Source of the DNA: Vibrio methylphosphonaticus
Lineage (GTDB): Bacteria > Pseudomonadota > Gammaproteobacteria > Enterobacterales > Vibrionaceae
Length of the DNA: 64,000 bases
Reading direction: 5' to 3'
NCBI RefSeq assembly: GCF_023634655.1
Contig: NZ_JAMKMS010000015.1
Coordinates: 1 to 64,000, forward strand
The first letter of the stretch is position 1. Each line of letters begins with the position of its first letter. This document shows, piece after piece, positions 1 through 7,775 of the stretch. Both the position numbers and the translations under genes were made by a program. The notes beneath the pieces were generated by a model. That model made no database searches. It had not been told where the DNA came from and worked only from the letters and a program-made list of their open reading frames with translations.

Positions 1-231
1 ATAGTGACGTTCAGGAGTATCGTACTCTACGTGAGAAGTAGCGATTGTGATACCACGCTCGCGCTCTTCTGGAGCGTTATCGATAGAAGCAAAGTCTTTC
101 GCTACGCCGCCGTATACTTTAGCTAGAGTAGTACAGATAGCTGCAGTTAGAGTTGTTTTACCGTGGTCAACGTGGCCGATAGTACCAACGTTTACGTGCG
201 GTTTCGTACGTTCAAATTTTTCTTTAGACAC
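1..231 (-). CDS. tuf: Elongation factor Tu, N-terminal 77 codons (cut by window edge)
   Basis: EF-Tu is the GTPase that carries aminoacyl-tRNA to the ribosomal A site. The visible part starts with a GTG codon whose complement is at 229-231. A good ribosome-binding site (AGGAAGGA) lies 8 bases upstream. The G1 phosphate-binding loop GHVDHGKT is at residues 19-26 and the switch I motif RGITI near residue 60. The rest of the G domain and domains II and III lie beyond base 1. It is the last gene of the str operon, 124 bases after fusA, with no terminator in the gap, so co-transcription is likely. Vibrios usually keep two near-identical tuf genes, and this is the copy beside fusA. Confidence 0.97.
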   Translation of the reverse strand, partial: MSKEKFERTKPHVNVGTIGHVDHGKTTLTAAICTTLAKVYGGVAKDFASIDNAPEERERGITIATSHVEYDTPERHY

Positions 232-355
232 GATCGTGTTCCTTCCTAGTTATGATTCGCCCCGAAAAGCAATTAAATTCGAGGCGCGCCAGAAATTGCT
301 ATTTTATGCGTCAATTTTCATCAACGCAATAGATTCGTTATTAAACAATAGCTGA

Positions 356-2452
356 TTAGCTACGCTGTGCAATAATCGCATCGGCCACATTCTTTGGAAC
401 CTCAGCATATTCGCTGAATTCCATCGAGTATGACGCACGACCTTGTGTTGCAGAACGTAGATCAGTTGCGTAACCAAACATCACAGATAGTGGAACTTGG
501 GCACGGACAATTTTTAAGCCTGCATGGCCATCATCCATACCTTCGATCATACCGCGACGGCGATTAATATCACCAACGACATCACCCATCCAATCTTCTG
601 GTGTGGTTACTTCAACTTTCATCATAGGCTCAAGAAGAACTGGCTGCGCGTCAAGCGCACCCTTCCTGAAGGCCATCGATCCGGCGATCTTAAACGCCAT
701 CTCGCTTGAGTCGACATCGTGGTACGAACCATCAAACAATGTCGCCTTGATATCCAAGATAGGATAGCCAGCTAATACACCGTTATTCATTTGTTCTTCG
801 ATACCTTTCGATACCGAGCTGATGTATTCCTTAGGAACAGCACCACCAACGATTTCGTCTACGAAAACAAATCCTTCACCTAACTCTGATGGCTCAAGCT
901 TAAGCCATACATGACCATATTGACCACGACCACCAGATTGACGAATGAACTTGGCTTCGACTTCTGTGCTGCCACGAATAGTTTCGCGATAAGCAACCTG
1001 AGGTTTACCCACGTTACAATCAACACTGAACTCACGTTTCATGCGGTCTACGATGATATCTAGGTGAAGCTCACCCATACCTGAAATTAGCGTTTGGCCA
1101 GTTTCATCATCTGTTTCCACACGGAACGACGGGTCTTCCGCAGCTAATTTGCCAAGCGCAATACCCATTTTTTCTTGATCCGCTTGTGAGCGAGGCTCAA
1201 CGGCAATCTGAATAACGGGCTCAGGGAACTCCATGCGTTCTAGAATCACTTTATGATTCTGGTCACAAAGGGTATCACCTGTTGTCACGTCTTTCAGACC
1301 AATCGCTGCTGCAATGTCACCCGCGCGAATTTCTTTTACTTCTTCACGCTTATTCGAGTGCATTTGAACGATACGGCCAAAGCGTTCACGTTTTTGTTTC
1401 ACTGCGTTGTACGCGGCATCACCAGTGTTAATCACACCAGAATAAACACGCATAAACGTCAATGTACCGACAAACGGGTCGGTTGCAATTTTGAATGCTA
1501 ATGCAGCAAATGGTTCGTTATCGTCAGCATGACGTTCTACTTCATTGTCTTCTTCATCAACACCTGTGATTGCAGGCACATCAATTGGAGATGGAAGATA
1601 CTCTACAACTGCATCTAGTACCGCTTGCACACCTTTATTCTTAAATGCACTTCCACATGTTGCGAGTACAATTTCGTTATTTAGTGTACGAGTACGTAGA
1701 CCGAACTTGATTTCGGCTTCTGTGAGCTCGCCTTCTTCAAGATATTTGTCCATGAGTTCTTCGTTCGCTTCCGCCGCCGCTTCAACTAAGTTGTTGCGCC
1801 ACTCTTCCGCTTCATCTTGCATATCAGCTGGAATCTCTTCATAAGAGAAGGTCATGCCTTGATCGGCTTCATTCCAGTTAATTGCTTTCATCTTGATAAG
1901 GTCGATGACACCTTTAAAGTCCTCTTCTGCACCAATATTAAGTTGGATAGGAATAGGATTTGCACCAAGACGATTTTTAATTTGGTCTACAACGCGTAGG
2001 AAGTCTGCACCCGTACGATCCATCTTATTGACGAATACCATACGAGGAACACTGTATTTATCAGCTTGACGCCATACAGTTTCAGATTGCGGTTCAACAC
2101 CAGACGAGCCACAAAATACGACCACTGCCCCATCAAGCACACGAAGAGAACGTTCTACTTCGATAGTAAAGTCTACGTGTCCAGGGGTATCAATGATATT
2201 AACGCGATGATCTTGGAATTGTGCTTCCATACCACGCCAGAAAGTTGTAGTAGCAGCAGATGTGATCGTAATACCACGCTCTTGCTCCTGCTCCATCCAG
2301 TCCATGGTAGCAGCACCATCGTGCACTTCGCCGATTTTGTGAGATAAGCCAGTGTAGAACAGAATACGTTCACTTGTGGTTGTTTTACCTGCATCTACGT
2401 GAGCAACGATACCGATATTACGATAGCGCTCAATAGGAGTTTTACGAGCCAC
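356..2452 (-). CDS. fusA: Elongation factor G
   Basis: This translocation GTPase moves tRNA and mRNA through the ribosome and works with RRF in ribosome recycling. The product is 698 residues, the usual length of the housekeeping EF-G. The G1 loop AHVDAGKTT is at residues 17-25, followed by RGITI in switch I, DTPGHVDF near residue 90 (G3) and NKMD near 142 (G4). Domains II to V follow in full. The ATG start is preceded by an AAGAGGA ribosome-binding site. It sits between rpsG (77-base gap) and tuf in the str operon. Because it lies in the ribosomal operon rather than alone, it is the main EF-G and not the EF-G2 paralogue. Confidence 0.98.
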   Translation of the reverse strand: MARKTPIERYRNIGIVAHVDAGKTTTSERILFYTGLSHKIGEVHDGAATMDWMEQEQERGITITSAATTTFWRGMEAQFQDHRVNIIDTPGHVDFTIEVERSLRVLDGAVVVFCGSSGVEPQSETVWRQADKYSVPRMVFVNKMDRTGADFLRVVDQIKNRLGANPIPIQLNIGAEEDFKGVIDLIKMKAINWNEADQGMTFSYEEIPADMQDEAEEWRNNLVEAAAEANEELMDKYLEEGELTEAEIKFGLRTRTLNNEIVLATCGSAFKNKGVQAVLDAVVEYLPSPIDVPAITGVDEEDNEVERHADDNEPFAALAFKIATDPFVGTLTFMRVYSGVINTGDAAYNAVKQKRERFGRIVQMHSNKREEVKEIRAGDIAAAIGLKDVTTGDTLCDQNHKVILERMEFPEPVIQIAVEPRSQADQEKMGIALGKLAAEDPSFRVETDDETGQTLISGMGELHLDIIVDRMKREFSVDCNVGKPQVAYRETIRGSTEVEAKFIRQSGGRGQYGHVWLKLEPSELGEGFVFVDEIVGGAVPKEYISSVSKGIEEQMNNGVLAGYPILDIKATLFDGSYHDVDSSEMAFKIAGSMAFRKGALDAQPVLLEPMMKVEVTTPEDWMGDVVGDINRRRGMIEGMDDGHAGLKIVRAQVPLSVMFGYATDLRSATQGRASYSMEFSEYAEVPKNVADAIIAQRS

Positions 2453-2496
2453 GATTGTATCCTCTTACTAAGGTGAACCTTAGAGTAAAGAAAAGC

Positions 2497-2517
2497 GCTG
2501 CGAGGGAGACTCGCAGC
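2497..2517 (-). other. Hairpin in the rpsG-fusA gap
   Basis: A perfect 8-base stem (GCTGCGAG/CTCGCAGC on the plus strand) with a 5-base loop lies just after the rpsG stop. On the minus strand it is followed by GCTTTTC, so it resembles a weak, leaky intrinsic terminator or an mRNA-stability hairpin. A second small inverted repeat, CTAAGGT/ACCTTAG at 2468-2483, follows just before the fusA ribosome-binding site. Both are direct observations; a role in tuning expression inside the operon is inference. Confidence 0.45.
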
Positions 2518-2529
2518 ACTGTAAAGGTA

Positions 2530-3000
2530 TTACCAGCGGTAATGAGCGAATGCTTTGTTAGCATCAGCCATGCGGTGAACGTCTTCACGTTTCTTAACCG
2601 CAGTACCTTTGTTCTCAGACGCATCTAGCATTTCTGCTGCAAGACGTTGAGCCATAGATTTTTCACCACGCTTACGCGCAGCTTCAACTACCCAACGCAT
2701 AGCAAGAGCGTTACGGCGAACCGGACGAACTTCTACAGGTACTTGGTAAGTTGAACCACCCACACGGCGAGATTTAACTTCTACCGATGGGCGAACATTT
2801 TCAAGAGCTTCTTCAAATACAGCTAAGTGATCTTTACCAGATTTCTCAGCCATAGTTTCTAGTGCAGTGTAAACAATCTTCTCTGCAGTAGATTTTTTTC
2901 CGTCAACCATAAGAATGTTAACGAACTTTGCCAGCAATTCAGATTTGAATTTAGGATCTGGAAGGATCTTACGCTGACCAATTACGCGACGACGTGGCAT
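2530..3000 (-). CDS. rpsG: 30S ribosomal protein S7
   Basis: S7 is the primary assembly protein of the 3' domain of 16S rRNA and forms the head of the small subunit near the E site. The 156-residue product matches the family length, with the typical basic start (MPRRRVIGQRKILPDP) and the conserved stretch GGSTYQVPVEVRP around residues 81-93. It lies 97 bases downstream of rpsL and upstream of fusA, the standard str order. In E. coli S7 represses its own operon by binding the rpsL-rpsG junction; whether the 97-base gap here folds the same way was not established. Confidence 0.98.
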   Translation of the reverse strand: MPRRRVIGQRKILPDPKFKSELLAKFVNILMVDGKKSTAEKIVYTALETMAEKSGKDHLAVFEEALENVRPSVEVKSRRVGGSTYQVPVEVRPVRRNALAMRWVVEAARKRGEKSMAQRLAAEMLDASENKGTAVKKREDVHRMADANKAFAHYRW

Positions 3001-3097
3001 GGATATTCTCCGTTGTCTTTTTCAGGTTATCCAAAACTTTACAGTTTCTTCAAAAATTAAAAATAATTTAGTGTTTGGCCTTACTTAACGGAATCCA

Positions 3098-3472
3098 TTA
3101 AGACTTAGGACGCTTCACACCGTACTTAGAACGACCTTTCTTACGGTCGTTTACACCAGCACAGTCAAGTGCGCCGCGGACAGTGTGGTAACGTACACCC
3201 GGAAGATCTTTTACACGACCGCCACGGATTAGTACAACACTGTGCTCTTGAAGGTTGTGACCTTCACCGCCAATGTAAGAAGTCACTTCGAAGCCGTTCG
3301 TTAGACGAACACGACATACTTTACGAAGCGCTGAGTTAGGTTTTTTAGGTGTCGTAGTGTAAACACGAGTACAAACACCACGTTTTTGTGGGCACGCTTC
3401 CAGTGCAGGCACGTTGCTTTTAACAACTTGCTTTACACGAGGCTTGCGAACCAACTGGTTAATAGTTGCCAT
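3098..3472 (-). CDS. rpsL: 30S ribosomal protein S12
   Basis: S12 sits at the decoding centre and controls translational accuracy. The 124-residue product has the invariant PKKPNSALRKV loop (residues 42-52) and GGRVKDLPGVRYH (84-96). The residues tied to streptomycin resistance, Lys43 and Lys88, and Pro91 are all wild type, so nothing in this gene predicts resistance. It is the first gene of the str operon, with a strong promoter about 80 bases upstream. The start has an AGGAG ribosome-binding site. Confidence 0.98.
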   Translation of the reverse strand: MATINQLVRKPRVKQVVKSNVPALEACPQKRGVCTRVYTTTPKKPNSALRKVCRVRLTNGFEVTSYIGGEGHNLQEHSVVLIRGGRVKDLPGVRYHTVRGALDCAGVNDRKKGRSKYGVKRPKS

Positions 3473-3551
3473 TAAATAGCTCCTGATTTACTTGAAAGTA
3501 AGCTTTGTGAAAAATCTAACCCCAATCACCAATGGCAATTAGGGACGCAAA

Positions 3552-3580
3552 ATTCTATGCAGCAGTGGGATGTGTGTCAA
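3552..3580 (-). promoter_or_regulatory. Sigma-70 promoter of the str operon
   Basis: On the minus strand TTGACA (complement at 3575-3580) is a perfect -35 box. It is separated by 17 bases from TAGAAT (complement at 3552-3557), a five-of-six -10 box. It lies 80 bases upstream of rpsL and downstream of tusB. The str operon can therefore start here without read-through from the tus genes. Confidence 0.85.
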
Positions 3581-3647
3581 GAAATATACAGATCTTTTTT
3601 ATGCGGAGGGTGTAAAAATTTTCATCAAAACAAGCAAAAAAGGTATA

Positions 3648-3911
3648 TTAATCCCAAGTAATGCTGCTCTCATGCTGTTCAGTCAAAGAGACAAACCCTT
3701 TAAAATCTATGACTTGCACAGACTTCAACACATTCTCACCCAGACCTCGCGCTTGTAAATCTTCATGTAAAACAAACATAGCGCGATTGGAGACCGGAAT
3801 GGACAAACTGGCTAAATAAGTCGCATCTTGGATTAATATCATCGCATCTTGAGTTGATGCGTATTCTTTCGCTCGGTTTAAGCCCGCTTCATTCTTAATT
3901 ATATGCAGCAT
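3648..3911 (-). CDS. tusB: Sulfur relay protein TusB (DsrH family)
   Basis: TusB is a subunit of the TusBCD complex, which passes persulfide sulfur from TusA to TusE and on to MnmA for 2-thiolation of U34 in tRNAs for Lys, Glu and Gln. The start MLHIIKNEAG at 3911 matches the family; an in-frame upstream start at 3944 would run into tusC and adds 11 residues that look unrelated. The product is 87 residues, close to the family size. It begins 8 bases after the tusC stop and ends the tusDCB group. Sequence identity within the family is modest, so the call leans on position as well as on the start motif. Confidence 0.88.
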   Translation of the reverse strand: MLHIIKNEAGLNRAKEYASTQDAMILIQDATYLASLSIPVSNRAMFVLHEDLQARGLGENVLKSVQVIDFKGFVSLTEQHESSITWD

Positions 3912-3919
3912 AAATGGCC

Positions 3920-4276
3920 TCAGTAAGTCAGTATTTTGTTGCACGATGCCATTTGGGCTGAGATAACCTCAGGCGTGACGACATGGCAATCGGTGATGAG
4001 TTCCTGAGGACTGATACCAAAGCGAGTCACGCTTTGTTGGCACACGTAAACTTGCTCAATATCATAAAGCTCGAGTAGCTTGAATGCGCTGATGTAGTCC
4101 CGGGATAACACTTGTTTTGGGTCTTGCTTGCTACGTAGTTGATTGACTCCGTCAGCAACGAAGAACACTTTTATGTCATCACAGTAAGCAGAAGCCGCGA
4201 GCAGCGCGTCTAAACCTTCCCTACCCTTGGCGCTGGTATGAGGCATTGACGTGAATACAAATCCTAGCATTGTCAA
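3920..4276 (-). CDS. tusC: Sulfur relay protein TusC (DsrF family)
   Basis: TusC is the second subunit of the TusBCD sulfur-transfer heterohexamer used in tRNA 2-thiouridine synthesis. The hallmark N-terminal stretch AKGREGLDALLAASA and the following VFFVADGVNQL match the DsrF fold. The reading frame opens with TTG at 4276, overlapping the tusD stop; an ATG at 4270, two bases after that stop, is an equally possible start, giving 116 rather than 118 residues. The gene lies between tusD and tusB. Confidence 0.9.
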   Translation of the reverse strand: MTMLGFVFTSMPHTSAKGREGLDALLAASAYCDDIKVFFVADGVNQLRSKQDPKQVLSRDYISAFKLLELYDIEQVYVCQQSVTRFGISPQELITDCHVVTPEVISAQMASCNKILTY

Positions 4277-4668
4277 AATTGCACCACTCTATCCTGGGTC
4301 AGCATGGCTTCCGCCAGACTTCCTAATCCTGCTAGCTCAAAGCCATCGGCAAGGTTCTCGCCATTCAACTGATGTTGGGCAGACTCTTGCTCACCAACGA
4401 CACCACGTCTTAATGATGCAGCGACACACGTCTCTAAACGGACGTGATGTGTTTTGGATAACGCTTGCCATGCCGAGACTAAGTCAAATTCATCATTGGC
4501 GGGCACGGTTAATCGAGACGCGTTGTGCACCCCTTCTTGGTAAAAGAACACGCTGGTAAGTCTATGACCTTTTTCAATCAGTGCTAATGCAAATAGGTAG
4601 GCGCTACGAGCAGACTGACCACCGTACACTGAGCCATTCACAACCAACGTGTAGGTTAAACTGGTCAC
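4273..4668 (-). CDS. tusD: Sulfurtransferase subunit TusD (DsrE family)
   Basis: TusD is the catalytic subunit of TusBCD. Its conserved cysteine accepts persulfide sulfur from TusA. The residues LETCVAASLRRGV contain this cysteine, near position 78, and the C terminus DRVVQF matches the family. The start is GTG at 4668, two bases after the stop of the upstream regulator gene, which suggests translational coupling. The length of 131 residues is normal. Together with tusC and tusB it forms the complete relay complex. Confidence 0.93.
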   Translation of the reverse strand: MTSLTYTLVVNGSVYGGQSARSAYLFALALIEKGHRLTSVFFYQEGVHNASRLTVPANDEFDLVSAWQALSKTHHVRLETCVAASLRRGVVGEQESAQHQLNGENLADGFELAGLGSLAEAMLTQDRVVQF

Positions 4669-4670
4669 GA

Positions 4671-5381
4671 TTATTCGTCCTCAGTTTTGCGCTGGCGAAT
4701 ATACAGATAAACGGTGTGTTTCGATATATTAAGACGATCGGCTACACGATTGATCGCATCTTTAATGTCAAAAATACCTTTGTCGTAGAGTTCCATAACT
4801 ATCTGGCGATTTTTGGTATTATTCGACACTGACTTATCGGCGTTAATATCTTCGATTGTGCGCTCTACCGTCTGATCGACCAACTCTTCCACATCACTGG
4901 CAAAGTTAACTGATGATGCTGCATCTTTTGCCTCTTGTGTTGGCATGAAAGACTGTAGAACCTGAGAAAATGGGGCATCGAGGTTAACGTTAATACACAG
5001 TAAACCGATAACACGGTTATCACCATTACGAATAGCAATAGTGATGGATTTCATGAATACCCCACCCTTTGCTCTAGTAAAGTAAGAACGTGAGAAGTTT
5101 CGCTCTGAACCTTCGATATCTTTTAACATTTTCAGCGCGAGGTCCGTGATTGGAGAGCCTACTTGGCGGCCCGTATTTTCTCCATTCGCTATTTTAATCG
5201 CTGAGGTATTTAAGTCTTCCAGCGAGTGCAAAACAATTTCACAAAACGGGCCAATGAGACTTGCTAGCCCATCAACCACTGCTTCATAAGATTTAAGAAT
5301 GATTTTGTCATGCTCAGTGAATGGCGCCACATCGACGGATTCCATTTCAAGCAGCATATCGGCGTTAACCATGTCAGTCAC
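4671..5381 (-). CDS. YheO-type helix-turn-helix regulator with PAS-like domain
   Basis: The 236-residue protein has an N-terminal PAS-like YheO domain (roughly residues 20-135) and a C-terminal HTH_22 domain. The recognition region is seen in IKDAINRVADRLNISKHTVYLYIRQRK at about 205-231. Homologues sit upstream of tusDCB in E. coli (yheO) and other gammaproteobacteria, and this one ends 2 bases before tusD, so it probably shares a transcript with the tus genes. The ligand and target genes of the family are not known to me. The start is GTG at 5381; an ATG at 5372 is the alternative. No catalytic residues are evident, so a purely regulatory role is likely. Confidence 0.88.
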   Translation of the reverse strand: MTDMVNADMLLEMESVDVAPFTEHDKIILKSYEAVVDGLASLIGPFCEIVLHSLEDLNTSAIKIANGENTGRQVGSPITDLALKMLKDIEGSERNFSRSYFTRAKGGVFMKSITIAIRNGDNRVIGLLCINVNLDAPFSQVLQSFMPTQEAKDAASSVNFASDVEELVDQTVERTIEDINADKSVSNNTKNRQIVMELYDKGIFDIKDAINRVADRLNISKHTVYLYIRQRKTEDE

Positions 5382-5513
5382 AGTGCTTTGACCTTCGATA
5401 CTAAAAAAATTGATGTAAGTTTATCAGATAATTTGAAGTACTCACTTAAGTAAGTCTTCAACAAGTGATTTAGGGCAAAAAAAGTGCAGTATTTTTCCGT
5501 TTGTGAAAATCAA

Positions 5514-5544
5514 ACCGAAAAAAAGGCTCACCTATGTGAGCCTT
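5514..5544 (-). terminator. Intrinsic terminator after fkpA
   Basis: The stem AAGGCTCAC/GTGAGCCTT (5523-5544) has a 4-base loop. On the minus strand it is followed by a run of seven T. It lies 20 bases past the fkpA stop and separates fkpA from the YheO-type gene. Confidence 0.9.
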
Positions 5545-5564
5545 AATATGCTTTTTGCGTTTAA

Positions 5565-6350
5565 TTATTGAGCAGCCTCGGTGCTCTCACCATCAATTTT
5601 TAATAATTCCACTTCAAAAACAAGCGTTGAGTTTGCTGGAATCGTTGGTGTGTCCTGTTCACCATATGCAAGCTCTGGTGGGATAACAAACTTGTATTTT
5701 GATCCCACTTGCATGAGTTGAACGCCTTCAGTCCAACCTGGAATAACGCGATTTAGAGGGAACGCCGCAGGCTGACCGCGCTCATAAGAACTGTCAAATT
5801 GAGTGCCATCAATCAGAGTTCCTTTGTAGTGAACTTCAACCGTATCTGTCTCTTTAGGTTGCTCACCCGTTGCCGCTGTTTCTACTTGATAAAGAAGACC
5901 TGACTCAGTTTTGATTACGCCTTCTTGTTTCTCAAATTCAGCGCGGAAATCATCACCAGCCTTCTGTGCTGCTGCTGCTTTTTCAACAGCCTGTTGCTGC
6001 ATTGTTTCTGCAACGCGTTTATCAAGACCTTCTAGTGCCGCTCTGATTTCATCTTCTGACAAGGTTTCTTTGCCAGCAAATGATTCTTCAATACCCTTAA
6101 GTACCAATTCTTTTTTCAGCTCAATGCCAAATTCTGCTGGCTTTTCAATGCTAGTGCTTAGGTAAGTTGCAAAAGAAACACCGATTGCATACGCGGCTTT
6201 GTCATCTTCCGTTTTAAAGTGAACCGCTGTGCCTGTTTCTGCTTGCACTTGCTCTTGTGCTGCTGGCTCTGCTTTCGTCTCTTCTTTTTGACAACCTACT
6301 GCCAACATAACCGTCGCTGCAAGTAGCGACACTTTAAATATCGATTTCAT
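5565..6350 (-). CDS. fkpA: FKBP-type peptidyl-prolyl isomerase, lipoprotein form
   Basis: This is a periplasmic proline isomerase and chaperone of the FkpA/Mip group. Residues 1-20 form a lipoprotein signal with the lipobox LAVGC, so unlike soluble E. coli FkpA this protein should be lipid-anchored. An N-terminal dimerisation domain (about 45-140) contains a long helix rich in Ala, Glu and Gln. It is followed by the FKBP domain (about 150-250) with VEVHYKGTLIDGTQFDSS and VIPGWTEGVQLM. I chose ATG at 6350 because GGAG lies 6 bases upstream; the longer frame would need TTG at 6362, which is part of that same binding site. The product is 261 residues. The fkpA-slyX neighbourhood is conserved with E. 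coli. Confidence 0.95.
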   Translation of the reverse strand: MKSIFKVSLLAATVMLAVGCQKEETKAEPAAQEQVQAETGTAVHFKTEDDKAAYAIGVSFATYLSTSIEKPAEFGIELKKELVLKGIEESFAGKETLSEDEIRAALEGLDKRVAETMQQQAVEKAAAAQKAGDDFRAEFEKQEGVIKTESGLLYQVETAATGEQPKETDTVEVHYKGTLIDGTQFDSSYERGQPAAFPLNRVIPGWTEGVQLMQVGSKYKFVIPPELAYGEQDTPTIPANSTLVFEVELLKIDGESTEAAQ

Positions 6351-6432
6351 TCTTTTCTCCAATTTATGGACACGCTATAGATTTAGCAGCTAGTCGAAGC
6401 TATTCGTCTTGTTTTTCGAGACGCTATGCGTA

Positions 6433-6460
6433 ACTATTTAAATATAGTCACTATTTAAAT
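6433..6460. repeat. Direct repeat in the fkpA / WD40 divergent promoter region
   Basis: ACTATTTAAAT occurs twice, at 6433-6443 and 6450-6460, a 17-base period (1.6 helical turns). Each copy is centred on the palindrome ATTTAAAT. The pair lies between two divergently transcribed genes and could be a regulator-binding site or simply AT-rich promoter DNA. No known consensus was matched. Confidence 0.3.
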
Positions 6461-6518
6461 CATACAAGAACTATAAATATACTCGCTTAGGCTCAAGACT
6501 CAATGTGGAATATCGGTA

Positions 6519-7502
6519 ATGATGCGAATAATATCTCATTCTGTAGTGTACTTAATTGTCATCACTCTGTTAAATGGCTGCTTTTTCTCCAATACCGCAG
6601 AGAAACGCTGGGATCTAGCGTTAGAAGGCTCAACGAGCCTCGCGCTTAGCCGAGATGCACGATTTGCACTTTTGTACTCTAAACAGCAACATTTGCAACT
6701 GTGGGACCTCCAAGATAATCAATTACTTGCTAAACTTGGTATCCAAGATCCTAACGAAAACATCATTTCACTTATTCGGTTTTCCGACAATGGTCGTTTT
6801 GCCGTTACTGCTACTCAAACCAACTTTGCTATCTGGGACCTGGGTTGGTCTCAGTCAACAGGCTTATGGTCTATCGCTGACGGTTTAATCCAAGACATCG
6901 CGATTGGAAACAATGGCGAAGAAGTTTTACTTGGATTAAGTAACGGTAAGGCAATTTTCATCGATTTAGTCACCGGAAGACGATTAGAGTTCCTTGCTCA
7001 TGTGGAAAAAGTGAATTCTGTGGCCCTATCTCCAAACGCAAAGTATGCCCTCACAGGTGGAAACGATCACAACGCCTATTTCTGGAGTACTGAATCGGGG
7101 CAGATTCTGCATCACTTCCCTCATGAACAGCGCGTTGGCACGGTGGAGTTGCAGCGTGATGGTCTTTACGCTCTCACCGCTGACACTGGTAACAACGCTA
7201 TTATTTGGGATTTAAAGACGGGATCAAAAATAAGTCAGCTGAGCAGTTGGTCACGGCAACTGATTTTTTCAGCCGCTCGATTCTCTGATGACGGTCATCG
7301 ATTAGCGACGGGTTCGCCATCTTCACGCTTAATGATTTGGGACACGAGTTCAGGAAAAAAACTCGAAAGCTATGACGTAGAGATGCTAAAAGATGTGCGC
7401 CCACCAAGAGGGGTAGTGTATGATGCAGCCTTCAAAAATAACCAACAGGTACTCTCCGCCTCCTCTGCTGGTGTTGTGCAGGCGTGGTCCCTTAACGAGT
7501 GA
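6519..7502 (+). CDS. WD40-repeat lipoprotein of unknown role
   Basis: The 327-residue product begins with a signal peptide ending in the lipobox LLNGC (Cys near residue 21), so it should be anchored to a membrane, facing the periplasm. The rest is a series of WD40-type blades. Repeated endings such as LQLWDLQ, FAIWDLG, AYFWSTE, AIIWDLK, LMIWDTS and VQAWSLN indicate six to seven blades forming a beta-propeller. Such folds bind proteins rather than catalyse reactions. It is transcribed away from fkpA and ends 4 bases before slyX, so the two probably share an mRNA. E. coli has no equivalent gene at this place. Function is unknown; an envelope scaffold role is only inference. Confidence 0.85.
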   Translation: MMRIISHSVVYLIVITLLNGCFFSNTAEKRWDLALEGSTSLALSRDARFALLYSKQQHLQLWDLQDNQLLAKLGIQDPNENIISLIRFSDNGRFAVTATQTNFAIWDLGWSQSTGLWSIADGLIQDIAIGNNGEEVLLGLSNGKAIFIDLVTGRRLEFLAHVEKVNSVALSPNAKYALTGGNDHNAYFWSTESGQILHHFPHEQRVGTVELQRDGLYALTADTGNNAIIWDLKTGSKISQLSSWSRQLIFSAARFSDDGHRLATGSPSSRLMIWDTSSGKKLESYDVEMLKDVRPPRGVVYDAAFKNNQQVLSASSAGVVQAWSLNE

Positions 7503-7506
7503 TCAA

Positions 7507-7734
7507 ATGACTAAAGAGCGTTACGAAACACTAGAAGAACGAATCAATGATATGGAGTGCAAAATTGCATTCCAAGAACAGACCATTGAAGAACTCAACG
7601 ATGCGCTTACTCAACAGCAACTGTTGATCAGCAAGATGCAAGACCAAATGAAATATGTCGTTGGCAAAGTGAAGAATATGGATTCACCCAATCTAGCCGA
7701 CCCATCGGAAGAAACACCCCCTCCGCATTACTAA
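7507..7734 (+). CDS. slyX: SlyX family protein
   Basis: SlyX is a small cytoplasmic protein of unknown function. The 75 residues form a near-continuous coiled coil (YETLEERINDMECKIAFQEQ onward), followed by a Pro-rich tail ending PPPHY, typical of the family. The ATG at 7507 is used; a longer open frame from 7420 overlaps the WD40 gene out of frame and is spurious. The start lies 4 bases after the WD40 gene stop, suggesting coupling. The E. coli homologue also lies beside fkpA. Confidence 0.92.
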   Translation: MTKERYETLEERINDMECKIAFQEQTIEELNDALTQQQLLISKMQDQMKYVVGKVKNMDSPNLADPSEETPPPHY

Positions 7735-7762
7735 AAAGGTCAGCATACGCTGACCTTTTATT
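7734..7762. terminator. Bidirectional terminator between slyX and rlmB
   Basis: A perfect 11-base stem AAAAGGTCAGC/GCTGACCTTTT with a 4-base loop has A runs on one side and T runs on the other. It can stop transcription from both convergent genes. Confidence 0.9.
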
Positions 7763-7775
7763 TCTATAAGCAAGT

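Noticed and set aside
4251..4559. Plus-strand open frame across tusC and tusD
   Set aside because: It overlaps two well-supported genes on the other strand and has no recognisable product.
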